Of a stretch of DNA of 64,000 nt, positions 12,901-24,308 are shown piece by piece. Origin of the DNA: Endomychus coccineus (taxonomy: Eukaryota > Arthropoda > Insecta > Coleoptera > Endomychidae); the NCBI GenBank assembly GCA_958510875.1, contig OY294070.1:1302001-1366000 (forward strand), in the 5' to 3' direction. A program made the position numbers and the translations under genes. Numbering within the stretch: position 1 is the stretch's first letter; the number at the start of each line of letters is the position of its first letter. Under the pieces are notes generated by a model. That model had not been told where the DNA came from and did no database searches. It saw only the letters and a program-made list of their open reading frames with translations.

Positions 12901-13189
12901 GTATTACGAACAATTTTAAAATTTTTGGGGCGGTCCTCTGGATGGAACAAATAACTTGTTGGTCCAACGGAATTGAAGTGGAGATAACGTTGAGACCAAA
13001 GTTCTTTAGTAAACTACGAAGTTTTAAGCTATTGCATATAGCTTTTATCGCGGGCCTTGAACGCCGCGACCGAATCAAGAAATTCCGTAACGAAAAAACC
13101 TAAGACCTAAACACCTAACATGTGTCAAATTAATTAATTAATTTGAAGTTTCTAAAAGGAGAAATTTCTATATTTTATACGAATGTTAT

Positions 13190-13690
13190 AACACTTTAGC
13201 GCTTTAGACTTCGGGATTTTCACGTGGCCTATCGAAATTAAAAGGTTCAAATTGTATAAAAACACAATTGCATGAACGTCAGACGTCCTATGTAATCAGC
13301 TACGAACGAAATGATTTTGACATATGCCTCTAGGAGCTCGCTACGCGTCAGTTAGAGTTTATACGTTAGACGTGCGTAGCTGAGACCTGAGAGTACCTGT
13401 TTCTATTTTAATTAAATTTTTCTATTTAATCGACATTTTGGGGCCCGAGACTATGCTCTTTAGTTGGCCCCGTTCATAAACTAACGACATGGAGTGAAAA
13501 CCGCATGCGAAAATTCCTTGCAAAGACGTTATATGTTCCGAAGATTTGCACTTTTCTAACTCGCGAGCTACGCGCCCCTCACGTGAACGTCATTCGATTT
13601 ATCGAAAATTAACCAATTCAAAACAGTTTTCGACCCCGTTTGTGGCTATTGCGACCTTGTAAAAGGTTCAAAGTTAACATTTCGTTTTAC
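13190..13690. repeat. dispersed repeat X, orientation 1
   Basis: This segment is present in reverse orientation at about 27440-28090 inside Helentron copy B. Shared phrases include GGGGCCCGAGACTATGC, CTCGCGAGCTACGCGC and TCACGTGAACGTCATTCG. It is more GC-rich than its surroundings and has no open frame of note. In the B copy a TGGCGCCGACCGCACGGGG phrase near 27852 resembles a retroelement primer-binding site, so X may be an LTR fragment, but that is a guess. Confidence 0.6.
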
Positions 13691-13814
13691 ATTCCACAAC
13701 CACCCTTGACCAAGATAATTTTTAATTTGTAGTTCATTATTGTTTTACAACTGAAATAAATAGCTATGAAATTTGTAGGTTATTGATGATGTCAGTGCGA
13801 CAGTGACATAATTA

Positions 13815-14932
13815 AGGCAAAAAGCAGCCGCTCTAGCAGTGCAAAATAGAGTCGGCAATCTCGCTGTTCCCATTGAATTACGAACAGCAAATATTTCATT
13901 AACATCGAATAGAATATGTATAGCCAAAGGCAAACATTTTCCATTAACTTCAGCTCTTGCTATAACTATACATAAGTCGCAGGTGGGACTTTTGACGAAA
14001 TAGTATATGAGTATAGTAAAGCACATTCTCAGGAACTCGTTTATGTTGCGCTCTCTCGGGTGACTAATATTGAAAAATTGTATATCACGACAAAAAACGA
14101 TAATTCTACATTCAAGTTTTATAATAATCGAAGGCAAGCTGCATCGACTGCATCTTTGTTGCAAGAATTCAAAAGACTGTCGTTAAATAGTGTTCAGACG
14201 ACAGTTCAAAGTGTCTTAGATTTCATTAGTAATAGAACTGACATTTCAATAATGACTTTCAATTGCCAAAGTCTAAATAGTCACAAATACGATTTACAAG
14301 ATTCAGTTACGAGACAAACAAATGTGTTACTTCTTACCGAAACTTGCATGGCGCATGATAATCCCATTGAAATACCTAATTTCAGTTGTATTGTTCAATT
14401 CAAACGAGATACTGTTCCAAAAGGTGGGGTAGCTATTTACCAAAATAATAATGTAACTAATATTATGACTCCGAATATTGAAATAAATATTGCACACGTT
14501 AGCGATGTTAATGTTAGGCGCTCATTTGTTGGAGATATTTGTGCGTGCTTATGCAAACTTAGAAATGGCCTACACATAGTCATGGTAGCAATTTACATTT
14601 CTTCGAATCCAAAATTGGACGAGGTAGAGCATTTTATTCATCGCACTTTACTGGAGTACACTGAAGAAGGGTCGAAAATACTTGGTACAAATGGTAATAA
14701 ATTTCCACTTATCTTGGCTGGCGATTTCAACATCAACTTCGCTGATAAAAAATCAGAGCGGTTGACAACTTTTCTTTCGGAAAAATTGAATTTGAAAATG
14801 AATAATGATCCACAAGAATCCACAACAAAATATGGGACCACCATTGACGCGGTATTTTCCAGTTATTTAGAGGATATCAAGTCTCAAACTTATGTCTCTT
14901 ATTTCAGTTATTCAGTTACCATAAACCTATAG
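13815..14932 (+). pseudogene. Helentron helicase C-terminus plus endonuclease domain
   Basis: The frame first shows ALAITIHKSQ and, after one frame break, GTFDEIVYEY and LVYVALSRVTNIEKLYI. These are the last conserved motifs of the Pif1-like helicase of Helitrons. It continues without a stop into an apurinic-like endonuclease: MTFNCQSLNS, LLLTETCM, GGVAIYQ and LAGDFNINF. A helicase-endonuclease fusion is diagnostic of Helentrons. The Rep domain and most of the helicase are missing and the usual SDH end of the endonuclease is not seen, so it is non-functional. A second copy is at 46878-47805 on the minus strand. Confidence 0.85.
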
Positions 14933-15599
14933 TTTCAATGATAACAAATTCCTGAATAACGTACATGTATTGTAAGATAATTAAAATATTTAAACGATAT
15001 TAACTTCTCATTTATTCAATAAAAGAAAAAAATTCGTTTTCTTATCTGTCACCACGCTCAAAAAGTGTAACTTGAATTAATATCAAAGAAAAAAAAATAC
15101 TGCATACATTAAAAATAAATAAATAATTATAATTGCATAAGTTGAGAAAAAATGCTATGCAATAGCTTTACCGCGGCAGTCCCCGAGTGCCACACGTCTT
15201 TTTTTATTTTTCCATTTGCATCATGCCTAATATTCGTATCTAGGAAATTTATGTTTATGTTCATTTCTTTTTCACAAGTTAATTTTATTAATCACGTACT
15301 GAATTTTATCATTGGGAACACACATAAGGCAATCATCTACAGACCGTTTAAAGAATACAGGTTGAAAATCTAATGAATTTATTTAAAAAGATAATATAAA
15401 GTCACTTTAAAATAATTATTTTATTAAAAATAAAAATGCGAATTCTATTGTTAAAACATTTATATCAGTTACACTTGTATTATCGTTGAATCAGAACATA
15501 TTCTATCGATAACTGAATGGATGAAAATTGGAAAGTAGAATATCAACATTGCAAAATGACGTTGATTAAAAAAAGGCTTTGAATGTTTGTAAAAATATA

Positions 15600-18500
15600 T
15601 TAAGATAACACTTTCTTAGCGAAATTTGGTAAAACGAAAGCCGCCGCATGAACTTCATGATTGTAAAACCGTAAATTATGTTCTTTAATCTCATCATCGC
15701 TGAAGATGTAACTAGGTTTCGACAAATTCATCTCTTGTAACGATGCCACAACGAATCCAATTTGACCGCTGGGATAAGTCGGTACGCTAGTAATGGCAAA
15801 ATTTGCAGTTTTAAAGTGCTTCCTACAATGCCCCAAAGTTTGCTTGATATGATCCAAATCAATCCAAAGGCTACCGGCTTGCGAACATATAATACCGTTC
15901 GCCTTCAAAGCGGTTTTCATCAGTGCGAAATAAGCCTCGGTGAAGAGGTTCGTGGCGGGGCCGATCGGATCGCTGGAATCGGTAACGATAACGTCGAATT
16001 CGCCCTGATGATTTCTCATAAACTCGAAACCGTCGCATACTTTGAGTGTTAATTTTGGCGAGTCGAATCCTACGGCCATCGATGGTAAGTATTTTTTGCT
16101 GACATCGATTACCGTTTGGTCTATTTCCACTTGGATGATTTCCTTCACCAGAGGATGTTTCGCTATTTCTCTGGCGACGCCGCCGTCACCACCACCCACT
16201 ATTAACACCTTTTCGGGGTTTTCGTGTGTGCATAAGGGCAGAAGTGATATCATTTCCTGGTAAGAAAACTCGTCGTGTTCTGTACATTGTATGATGCCAT
16301 CTAATATTAAGGCTCTCCCATTGTTTGTTCTGAAATAGTATTTAATGGTATTGAAAATTAGATACAAAATGTAGATAGATAGATCTTCATTTCAAATAGG
16401 AGAAACCTAATATACAGTTCAGGAATTTTAAAAAATAACAATAAAAAATTATATATTACAAATTGTTCACTTATTCTTAAACATGTATGTATGCAAATAT
16501 TTATTTGAATAATATTTAAACATTTCCCATGAAATTTTTCAAGATATTTTGAATTTTACAAGTAGACTAATATTTGTTAAAGATTCAGGTAATTTGTTGG
16601 ACTCCTGAAAACCTCTAAAAAATAATGACGATTTCTAGTTTCGTAAAAATGAACATGTTGATAAATCAAATATTTCTGAAAATATAAAGGAGCTAAGTTG
16701 TTTAAGATTTTAAATATGAAGACCATTGCAAGATAATGAAAACGTTCAGTAACAGAAAACCATTGCAAAGTTGTTTGCTTAAAAATGACAGATGTAATAT
16801 AATGTAATTTTTGTAATTGATTTTTTTGTTAAGATCTGATATAAATAATGTGACAGCACACTAATCAAAAGGTGGCTGAATTATAGTGTTGTATACAGTG
16901 ATTTAAGATTCAGTTGAGAGAAATTGAGCAATTCTGGAGAAAAAATATATAGTTTTTTTGATATTTTGTCGATGATACATTCAAAATGATTATCAAAAGA
17001 TAGGGTATTATCTGAAATATGTCATACATACAGGGTGTCCTCGAACTGCGTGGCAAAAATAAAACCGAAGATTCTTTGATTCGAAAAAAAATTGATGAGC
17101 CTTTTTACTTTTGCCTCAAGTGTCTTGTTTAGCCGGTAGAGGGCTTCAAAGTTGCAAAAATAATTTTGTTTTTTCGGTATAACTTGAGAACGTGATGAAG
17201 GACTTTTACAATATTTGGCAAGTGAGTTACTGTCAATAATAGCCGTTTTTGAGAGCAGAGCATAGAGCCTTAGAGACCATAGAAATGGCTCAAACTTGAG
17301 GATGTAACGGGAAAAGTGTCCAGAACTTTTTTGTTGTCGATGTAATTCACTCGATATTTGTTATGTAGATAGCTCATCTAATTTGAAAACTTTTCTTACT
17401 CTTAGAAAATTTTGATAAAATCAACGGATTAGCTTGAAAAAAATAATTTTCGAGTCTCTGCAATTTTGGCTTACTAATTTTACTTGATTAAAATACCTTA
17501 GTTGCCTTTGCTTTTCTAATGTCATTTTGGCATTTGGAGAATTTATTCTCAAAACTGTCAGTTTTTACTTTGCTTTCCGTAAAAATTTTATAAAATTATG
17601 GCTCAAAATTTCACTAACACTGAAATGGTTAATATCTCGGTAAAACACGAATAATAAAAACAATAGAAATGGGGAAACGATGTGATTATTTAGGAAAAAC
17701 AAATGCTAAATTAAAAGAAACAACAAAACTTTTTGGGAAATCGCTAAGGCATCAATTGTTCGAAATGTTGCCCATTTTCCTGAATACACAAATTAATTCG
17801 TTTCAAGAAATTGGATTGAACTCTGGCTAGTACTTCAGGATCATTCTTCAATAAATCCGCTTCATGATTAATTCGTTGCAACAATTCCTCTCGTGTGTTT
17901 ACTGGCGCTGCATAAACTTTCGACTTCAAAGCGCCCCATAGAAAGAAGTCGCAGGGCGTCAAATCAGGGGAGCGGGCCGGCCAGTTCACTGGTGCATCGT
18001 GTCCTCTACCTATCCAGCGATCTGGATATTCCGCATTCAAATGTCACCTCACAGCTAATGTGAAATGAGGAGGTGCACCATCATGGATAAACCAGGCCAC
18101 GACGAATGTGTAAGGGCAAGTCTTCCAACAGTTCAAGTAGCCTTTGTTCAAAAAAGTTCAAGTAGTTCTCCCCGTTCAATCGATCGGGTATAACGGTAGG
18201 GCCAATAATAAAGTTATCCACAATTCTAACCCAAACATTGATTTTAGTTTGATTCTGAAAATATGTAACTTCCGTTTCATGAGGATTTTCATCAGCATAG
18301 AAATGTTCATTATGGAGGTTAAAAAGACCACATCTCGTGAAAGTATCTTCGTCCGTGAACAGAATTCTTCTACAAAAATTGGGGTTTGCGTTTTGTCTTT
18401 GGACAATAAGCCGACTGAAATCTAGTCGATGACCTGGATCCATGGGCAATAAGTCTTGAACTGTTTTAATATGATAGGGATACAACAGTTCTTCTTTCAG

Positions 18501-20690
18501 TACATTATGAACTAATGATTTTGAGGCTCCAATACGAAGTCCCAGGTTCAGTTTCAACCGCTTCCAGTATCGCTTCTTCGAGCTCTAACGTCCTTCTTGT
18601 CCGTCTGCGTCCAGTTTCTCTGCGATATGCTTCAAATTTGCCAGTTTCGCGAAGGTTTGCCGGTTTGGAATTCTGCGATGCGGATATCTTTCCCTTCTCC
18701 GGCCATTGCAACGACAAAGTCCATAAATCAATAACATATCAACCATTTCAGTGCTAGTGAAATTTTGAGCCATAATTTTATAAAATTTTTACGGAAAGCA
18801 AAGTAAAAACTGACAGTTTTGAGAATAAATTCTCCAAATGCCAAAATGACATTAGAAAAGCAAAAGCAACTAAGGTATTTTAATCAAGTAAAATTAGTAA
18901 GCCAAAATTGCAGAGACTCGAAAATTAATTTTTTCAAGCTAATCCGTTGATTTTATCAAAATTTTCTAAGAGTAAGAAAAGTTTTCAAATTAGATAAGCT
19001 ATCTACATAACAAATATCGAGTGAATTACATTGACCACAAAAAAGTTCTGGACACTTTTCCCGTTACATCCTCAAGTTTGAGCCATTTCTATGGTCTCTA
19101 AGGCTCTGTGCTCCACTCTCAAAAATGGCCATTATTGACAGTAACTCACCTGCCAAATATTGTAAAAGTTCTTCATCACGTTCTCAAGTTATACCGAAAA
19201 AACGAAATTATTTTTGCAACTTTGAAGCCCTCTACCGGGTAAACAAGACACTTGAGGCAAAAGTAAAAAGGCTCATCAAATTTTTTTCGAATCAAAGAAT
19301 CTTCGGTTTTATTTTTGCCACGCAGTTCGAGGACACCCTGTATGTATATCAGTTCATTCAGCTTCATACTTGAAAGAGATAATGATTAATTATTTTATTA
19401 TATACGTCGTATGTGCCGATAGAAAGTGACCGTTTTAAATTGACATTGACGTTTGAGGTTAGGTATACTTATTGTATAGTTCAGACTAAGATTCATAGAT
19501 GTTATATATACCTACATCTCTGAGCAATAAAAGATATAGAGACGCCTTGGATATAACAACACTACACTTTGTAGTGAAGCCAACATCTGGCTATCCTTTA
19601 CTGTCTGATTATTAGTGAAGGGGGCTGGGACGTCATGAGCGCTTTGTTTACATAGCAACTCTGATTTTCCACTATTATTTTTCTTTACACGGGCAAACAT
19701 TTCTTTATATCGAGTTAGAATGTTCCTCCTACTTTAGCACAATCGATATTTGTCGAAGTCGAACTTTATCTAAGTTGTTGCCTAAACTGTTTTTTAGCTT
19801 GGTCTTCCATCTATATACCTACGGGTTTGTATTGCAAATTTGGAAAACAAATCATGTAATACATTAATTACTAAAGGATAATAATTCAGTCAAATGGGCA
19901 TAAAAATAGGTCAAACCCGTAAATCCTTGGAAAATGAATCGATTTTGATGAGACAAAGTGCATGTTTTAGTAAGACAAAGTATCAATAAATATATATAAA
20001 ATTAAACATATTAATTTTGGGAAGGATTTATGGGGGAATTGTTATGGAAGGGTAAACAATTATTTAAAATTAGTTGCATACCATTTTTTTATTATATTAA
20101 GACTTAATACATTTCATCAATTTTGTCAACAAAAAAATTAAGTTCTGAGTGTGCTTTTTTCTTTATTTGTTGATAAATAATTTGTTTATAACAATTCAAA
20201 AATGTATGTATGCATTTAAAGACCATAACAGCAATGAAATCGTACTCAGTAGGAGGCCAAAATTATACGACAACGCCTATAAACTTGAGATTGTGGTCAA
20301 ATTAATATATTTAATAATAAATATGATTTGTTTTTAACAAATTATCAAATTTGTGGGTATACAGTCGACGATATTGACGATAAAATCGAAATATGTAGTG
20401 ACCTGGGCCCGATCAAATTCTAGTAAATCTAGTACGTCCCTGCCTACTCTCTAACAACGTTTCCGATATGTATTAATAATTTTGTGACAAGTGACAACAC
20501 ACGACTTGACGAAAAATGCTTTGCTCCTTATAAACAAACATAATATCTTTTCTACTCACGTTTGTACAACTAAAACATCTTGATATTTCGACCTTTCATG
20601 ACTTAAAATTGTTTCAACTTGTAGCGATTTACAATGGCCAGGCCATAAGTCGTTTATTTCGCTGAACCATCCTTCTCTAATCAGATCCAT
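15600..20690 (-). CDS. SRM: spermidine synthase
   Basis: It transfers an aminopropyl group from decarboxylated S-adenosylmethionine to putrescine, making spermidine in the cytosol. Exon 1 is 20560-20690 (ATG at 20690, donor GTGAGT), exon 2 is 15600-16329 (acceptor TTTCAG); a Thr codon is split across the junction. The 286-residue product is close to the human 302 and lacks only a short N-terminal extension. Visible motifs are IREGWF near 4-9, SLQVE near 22-26, the nucleotide-binding VGGGDGG near 88-94, the acidic end of strand 2 (VEID, 111-114), the catalytic DSSDP at 161-165 and [10 protein letters not shown] further on. The usual QGE before the conserved Trp reads QAGSLW here. The 4.2 kb intron holds a mariner-like element at 17031-19340. 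Confidence 0.95.
17031..19340. mobile_element. mariner-like element with about 600 bp inverted repeats
   Basis: The element starts CAGGGTGTCC at 17031 and ends GGACACCCTG at 19340, with TA on both outer sides (17029-17030 and 19341-19342), the classic target duplication of the Tc1/mariner superfamily. The two arms, about 17031-17637 and 18737-19340, are nearly identical inverted copies and are much longer than typical mariner repeats. The transposase lies between and partly within the right arm. It sits in the spermidine synthase intron in the same orientation as the gene. Confidence 0.9.
17744..18773 (-). pseudogene. DDE/D transposase, frameshifted
   Basis: The N-terminus ([18 protein letters not shown], then [15 protein letters not shown]) is the helix-turn-helix domain called DUF4817 in insect transposases. 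It is followed by HTH residues ([12 protein letters not shown]), the first catalytic Asp in [13 protein letters not shown], the second in IHDGAPPHF and the third in [17 protein letters not shown]. Between the last two Asp there are about 43 residues when frames are joined, longer than the 34 of mariner. Frame changes occur near 18585, 18550 and 18100, and there is a stop just after HFTLAVR. It is dead but fairly young. Confidence 0.88.
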
Positions 20691-21496
20691 TGTGTGACTG
20701 TTGTGCTTGTTTCTACCGAATAAATTATAGTTTATTATCGTCTTTCAATAATGACAATCTGCAGTTGCTAACAACTTATACATATTATCTAAGATTAAAC
20801 TTATCTTTATACTAACAAACTTCGTGTTCTGAGAATAGAAACAGGACCGTGGAAACGAATGTTAAACTTGTTTATCGCTGGTAGAAGAGATATGGGTCGC
20901 GATGGTCAAGGGCAATAAAATAAGAGATAATGTACTTTTCCGTTGTTAATGTTAATAAATGATGATAAACTTTCATTTTCACTGATTCAATTTCTCCATA
21001 CGTACCTTCACGATTTATTCCATAAAGGCGATACCAACTAGAGGGCTCTTGCCCAATTAAACTTAATGTTTTCTAAACAAAAAAAATTAAATATTCCAAA
21101 AATCCTAGTTTAATTGTTATCAGTACAATTCTGAAATACTCTCAATCTTCCGGTTTTACCGGAAATTAATGGCAACTTTGTTATTTGAAATAGAACAACC
21201 CAATTTTTTGTTGCATTTTTGGTTTCTTCGTCGAAATTAATAATTAGTTTGATAATACAACCCTATCTTGATTCCCAACTGTTTTTTCGTTATAATTTTT
21301 TTATTTATAGCGTTTACATAGTCTTTTTTTATTGCGATTATGTTCTAAACTAATTTATATCAGTTAATTGCGTTTTGATAAATTATTAATGTTTCAATAA
21401 CATTTTTTTATGTAAAAACTTGGAAAAAATGTCAAGAATTGACAAATTAAAAATTACAACAACTTAATTTCTATAAATAGCACCCCATATTCATAA
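20691..21496. other. upstream region of spermidine synthase, no other gene seen
   Basis: This must contain the spermidine synthase promoter and 5' leader, since the ATG is at 20690. No motif can be assigned with confidence. The sequence is AT-rich and shows no open frame of interest. Confidence 0.4.
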
Positions 21497-22417
21497 TCCA
21501 GGCTGTGAACCGGGATTTTAGCTATAATATAAAAAAAAAACATGAAAGTTCGAATCAAAATATTTTTTTTGCATTAGCTTCAGGAGGTTCTCAGGATCAT
21601 TCATACACCTTAAAAACTCTTGGGAACCCCAACCCCACCCATTGGGGTGAAAATGGCCCGAAATCTCCCCCAAATTTGCAACATGCCAAGTCTTGAATTG
21701 TATTTTCTACAAAAAAAGGTATTTTGCCATTTCGAGTGCACCTAGGGGTTATTTTGGGTCGCTGAATACGATTCCGAAGCCAGATTTCCTTAAAATTCAT
21801 CGTTGGGGTGGTGAAGTCGACAAAATTGGCCAATTTTGCACCCCTAATATGTTATTTTGCAATTTACGTGTTTTAGGCATTTCCAATGCACCAAGGCGGT
21901 TTTTTGGGTAGCTGAACACGAATCCGAAGTCAGATTTACTTGCAATCTATCGTTTGGGTGGTGAAATCGAAAAAATTGGCCAATTTTGCACCCCTAATAT
22001 GTTATTTTGCAATTTACGTGTTTTTGTCATTTCGAGTGCACCAAGGAGGTTTTTTGGGTAGCTGAACACGAATCCGAAGTCAGATTTACTTGCAATCCAT
22101 CGTTTGGGTGGTGAAATCGACAAAATTGGCCAATTTTGCACCCCTAATACGTTATTTTGCAATTTACGTGTTTTTGTCATTTCGAGTGCACCAAGGAGGT
22201 TTTTTGGGTAGCTGAACACGAATCCGAAGTCAGATTTACTTGCAATCCATCGTTTGGGTGGTAAAATCGACAAAATTGGCCATTTTCGCCCCTAATGGGT
22301 GGGGTTGGGGTTTCCAAGTGGTTTTAAGGTGATCCTGAGAACCTCTTGAAGCTAATGCAAAAAAATTTTTGATTCGAACTTCATGTTTTCTTTTTTTTCC
22401 GGTTCATAGCCTGGACT
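21497..22417. repeat. satellite-armed foldback element, short form
   Basis: The ends are inverted repeats of about 115 bp, starting TCCAGGCTGTGAACCGG on the left and ending CCGGTTCATAGCCTGGA on the right. Inside are about four tandem 150-bp units, each with a TTTTTTGGGTAGCTGAACAC-like core and TAATATGTTATTTTGCAATT. The same ends and the same 150-bp unit form the arms of the 6.1 kb element at 39068-45192, so this is best read as an internally deleted relative lacking coding sequence. The long minus-strand open frame through it (21947-22273) arises because the unit length is divisible by three. Confidence 0.85.
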
Positions 22418-22673
22418 ATTACTTTTCCTCATCAGTGTGATCGATTGATTCTCATTAAAAATGATATGGGGTACCATCCGATTAAAATTGATATTTTGAG
22501 AAAAAAAACAAAAGATTTATTACAAAATTGCGAGTATAAGTGGAATTTTTTGAATTCGAGATACTTCAAAAGTAAATGTCAGAGTTTATCATTTAGCTTG
22601 AATGTTAAAAGATTTAATGACGAAATGTATCTAAATGAAGTAAAACTCTAATTGTAATAATAATTAATACAAA

Positions 22674-23260
22674 ATTCTCGGGAAATAGGTCACATTAACA
22701 CATATATTTTTACCCTCGTCTTTACGTACGTATTGGTCTCACGACCATCATCAGAAAACTTATTAATACAATAACCTGATTACTTAGAAATACTGTAATA
22801 ACACAAAGCGTCCTTATCGCACAAATTTCGTTCAAATGCCAACGTCGCCGAAACGAACGGAAACATGAAATCGGAACTATAACACAGCAATGTTGCAGCG
22901 TAAAAATTAAAAATCCACTATTAAGTAGAATCATCAACAAATACGAACACATTTCATAAATGTCTGCGAGAGACTAACAGACAAAGAGTTCTATCCTCTT
23001 TGCTAACAGACGAGACCATCTCAAGTGTTCATTTAAGCGCCAGATGTCATAATTTATTAGGTGATAAAAGAAGGTCTCTGGCCTCTAAGAAATACTTTAG
23101 ACAATTCTACCTAAAGTAAACTTTTATATTATAAGGACGTAAGTAGGAATTTGCAAGAATATTAATTAATTAAATTATAATAAATATGACTTAGTGTTTG
23201 AACGTCACTCCTATGATTTACGGACTTGGAGTCACGTTTTATGTGAATAATCTCCAGAAC
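22674..23260 (-). repeat. dispersed repeat with hammerhead motif, copy 1
   Basis: This roughly 590-bp non-coding sequence recurs at 53954-54515 in the same orientation. Shared phrases include AAATTCTCGGGAAATAGGTC at the left edge, ACAAAGCGTCCTTATCG and GCCGAAACGAACGG in the middle, and TGATTTACGGACTTGGAGTCACG at the right edge. On the minus strand a hammerhead ribozyme fold lies about 45 bp from the AAATTCTCGGG end. It may be a solo Penelope-type terminal repeat or a non-autonomous retrozyme. Confidence 0.75.
22718..22759 (-). ncRNA. hammerhead ribozyme fold, mutated core
   Basis: On the minus strand: GTTTT (stem I), CTGATGA (core), GGTC-GTGA-GACC (stem II, perfect 4 bp), AATA where GAAA is expected, then CGTACG (2-bp stem III closed by TA), a GTA cleavage triplet and AAGAC (stem I partner). 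Two stem I positions and the AATA core are altered, so this copy is probably inactive. The geometry is identical to the better copy at 54001-54042. Confidence 0.65.
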
Positions 23261-23308
23261 AGATCTTTTATAATAATTGGTTTCTTGTAATCAAATTGAT
23301 ATTATTAG

Positions 23309-23480
23309 TTTTTGTTTTTTGTGCTATACTTATGGCCATACATTATTTTTTTTAATATTGTTTAGAGATTCCTGTATAAGTCCCATCGAAATCTAAACAA
23401 TTTAATTTGTATACTGTGTGGGTTTGTTTATCTTTAGGTATTGAAGGTTTTAGATTTGAAAAATATTTCCCAACACAGTT
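23309..23480 (-). pseudogene. Penelope-like GIY-YIG fragment
   Basis: Near-identical in layout to 12530-12695. The minus strand encodes SIPKDKQTHTVYKLN-like residues and a GTYTGISKQY-like block, the linker and start of a GIY-YIG endonuclease. No reverse transcriptase is attached. Confidence 0.6.
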
Positions 23481-24308
23481 AGTATTGTAATAATAATAAT
23501 AAAAACCAAGAATATAAAAAATCTATTATTGATATATGGTTACTTTTTTATAGTAATCCATCTTATCGATATTTAATATTCATATCATTATATTAATTCA
23601 TTAAAAATCATATTAATAACATTTAATTTCACAAGAGACAAAAAAATTGCCTCTTTAAATTCAATTTAAGAATTGAGAAAACACAATAAACTTGTGAAAT
23701 TACATTTTTCTTCTATATAAAAAATTGCTATTAATTAATTATTGAGTTAAATTGCAAAATAAACATAGTTAAATTCAGAATATGTAAAAAAAATATAAAT
23801 TAAAATATAAATTAAAATGTTGATGCTTGAATGCAGAATATTTTCCTTAATTGAATTGAATTTTTCATTTAAATGAAGCCAGTGAAGTATTAAAACCAAT
23901 AAGGTTGTTTGAAAAAAAAATGCTATTTAGTAAATATGGAAAAAATTTATTTGACTCAAATACATTGTATAAATAAATTGAAAAATATAAATATATAAAA
24001 AAAATTTGCACATTCAGTTACTGCATACAGTTTGGCCTAACATTAATAATTGCTTTTTTCTCGAGTTCTAACAAAGAAACTTTCCAAATAAATACGACAT
24101 TCAGTTATTTATTTTCAAACTCAATAAATCTAATTTCAGAAACAGTGTAAACTCAACTTCTAAATAGTAGTACATCTTAAATCTACAATTCCATTGATCT
24201 AATCTCTGTTATTGTTGCGACAACATTCATAGTAAAAAAAATTCGTACAATAAATAAAAAAATAATACCATCAGTTCATTATATCTGAAGGTCCTTACTT
24301 CCAAAACA

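Larger units (their letters stand above)
13025..15197 (+). mobile_element. Helentron copy A
   Basis: The 5' end begins TAAGCTATTGCATATAGC and the 3' end runs GCTATGCAATAGCTTTACCG to CCGAGTGCCACACGT, after which sequence diverges from copies B and C. The 5' terminus matches the reverse complement of the 3' subterminal palindrome, the subterminal inverted repeat arrangement known for Helentrons. Inside are an unrelated repeat segment (13190-13690), an arm of the 10.9 kb foldback family (13688-13815), and the end of a helicase fused to an endonuclease domain. Confidence 0.75.

Noticed and set aside
15152..15373. Open frame beginning MLCNSFTAAVPECH, also seen at 46680 on the minus strand
   Set aside because: The shared peptide is the Helentron 3' terminus translated; the sequence after it is unrelated in the two places.
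15762..16263. Two plus-strand open frames
   Set aside because: Antisense shadows of the spermidine synthase exon.
22722..22952. Minus-strand open frame of 76 codons
   Set aside because: It runs through the hammerhead repeat, is not conserved in the second copy at 54 kb, and has no motif.
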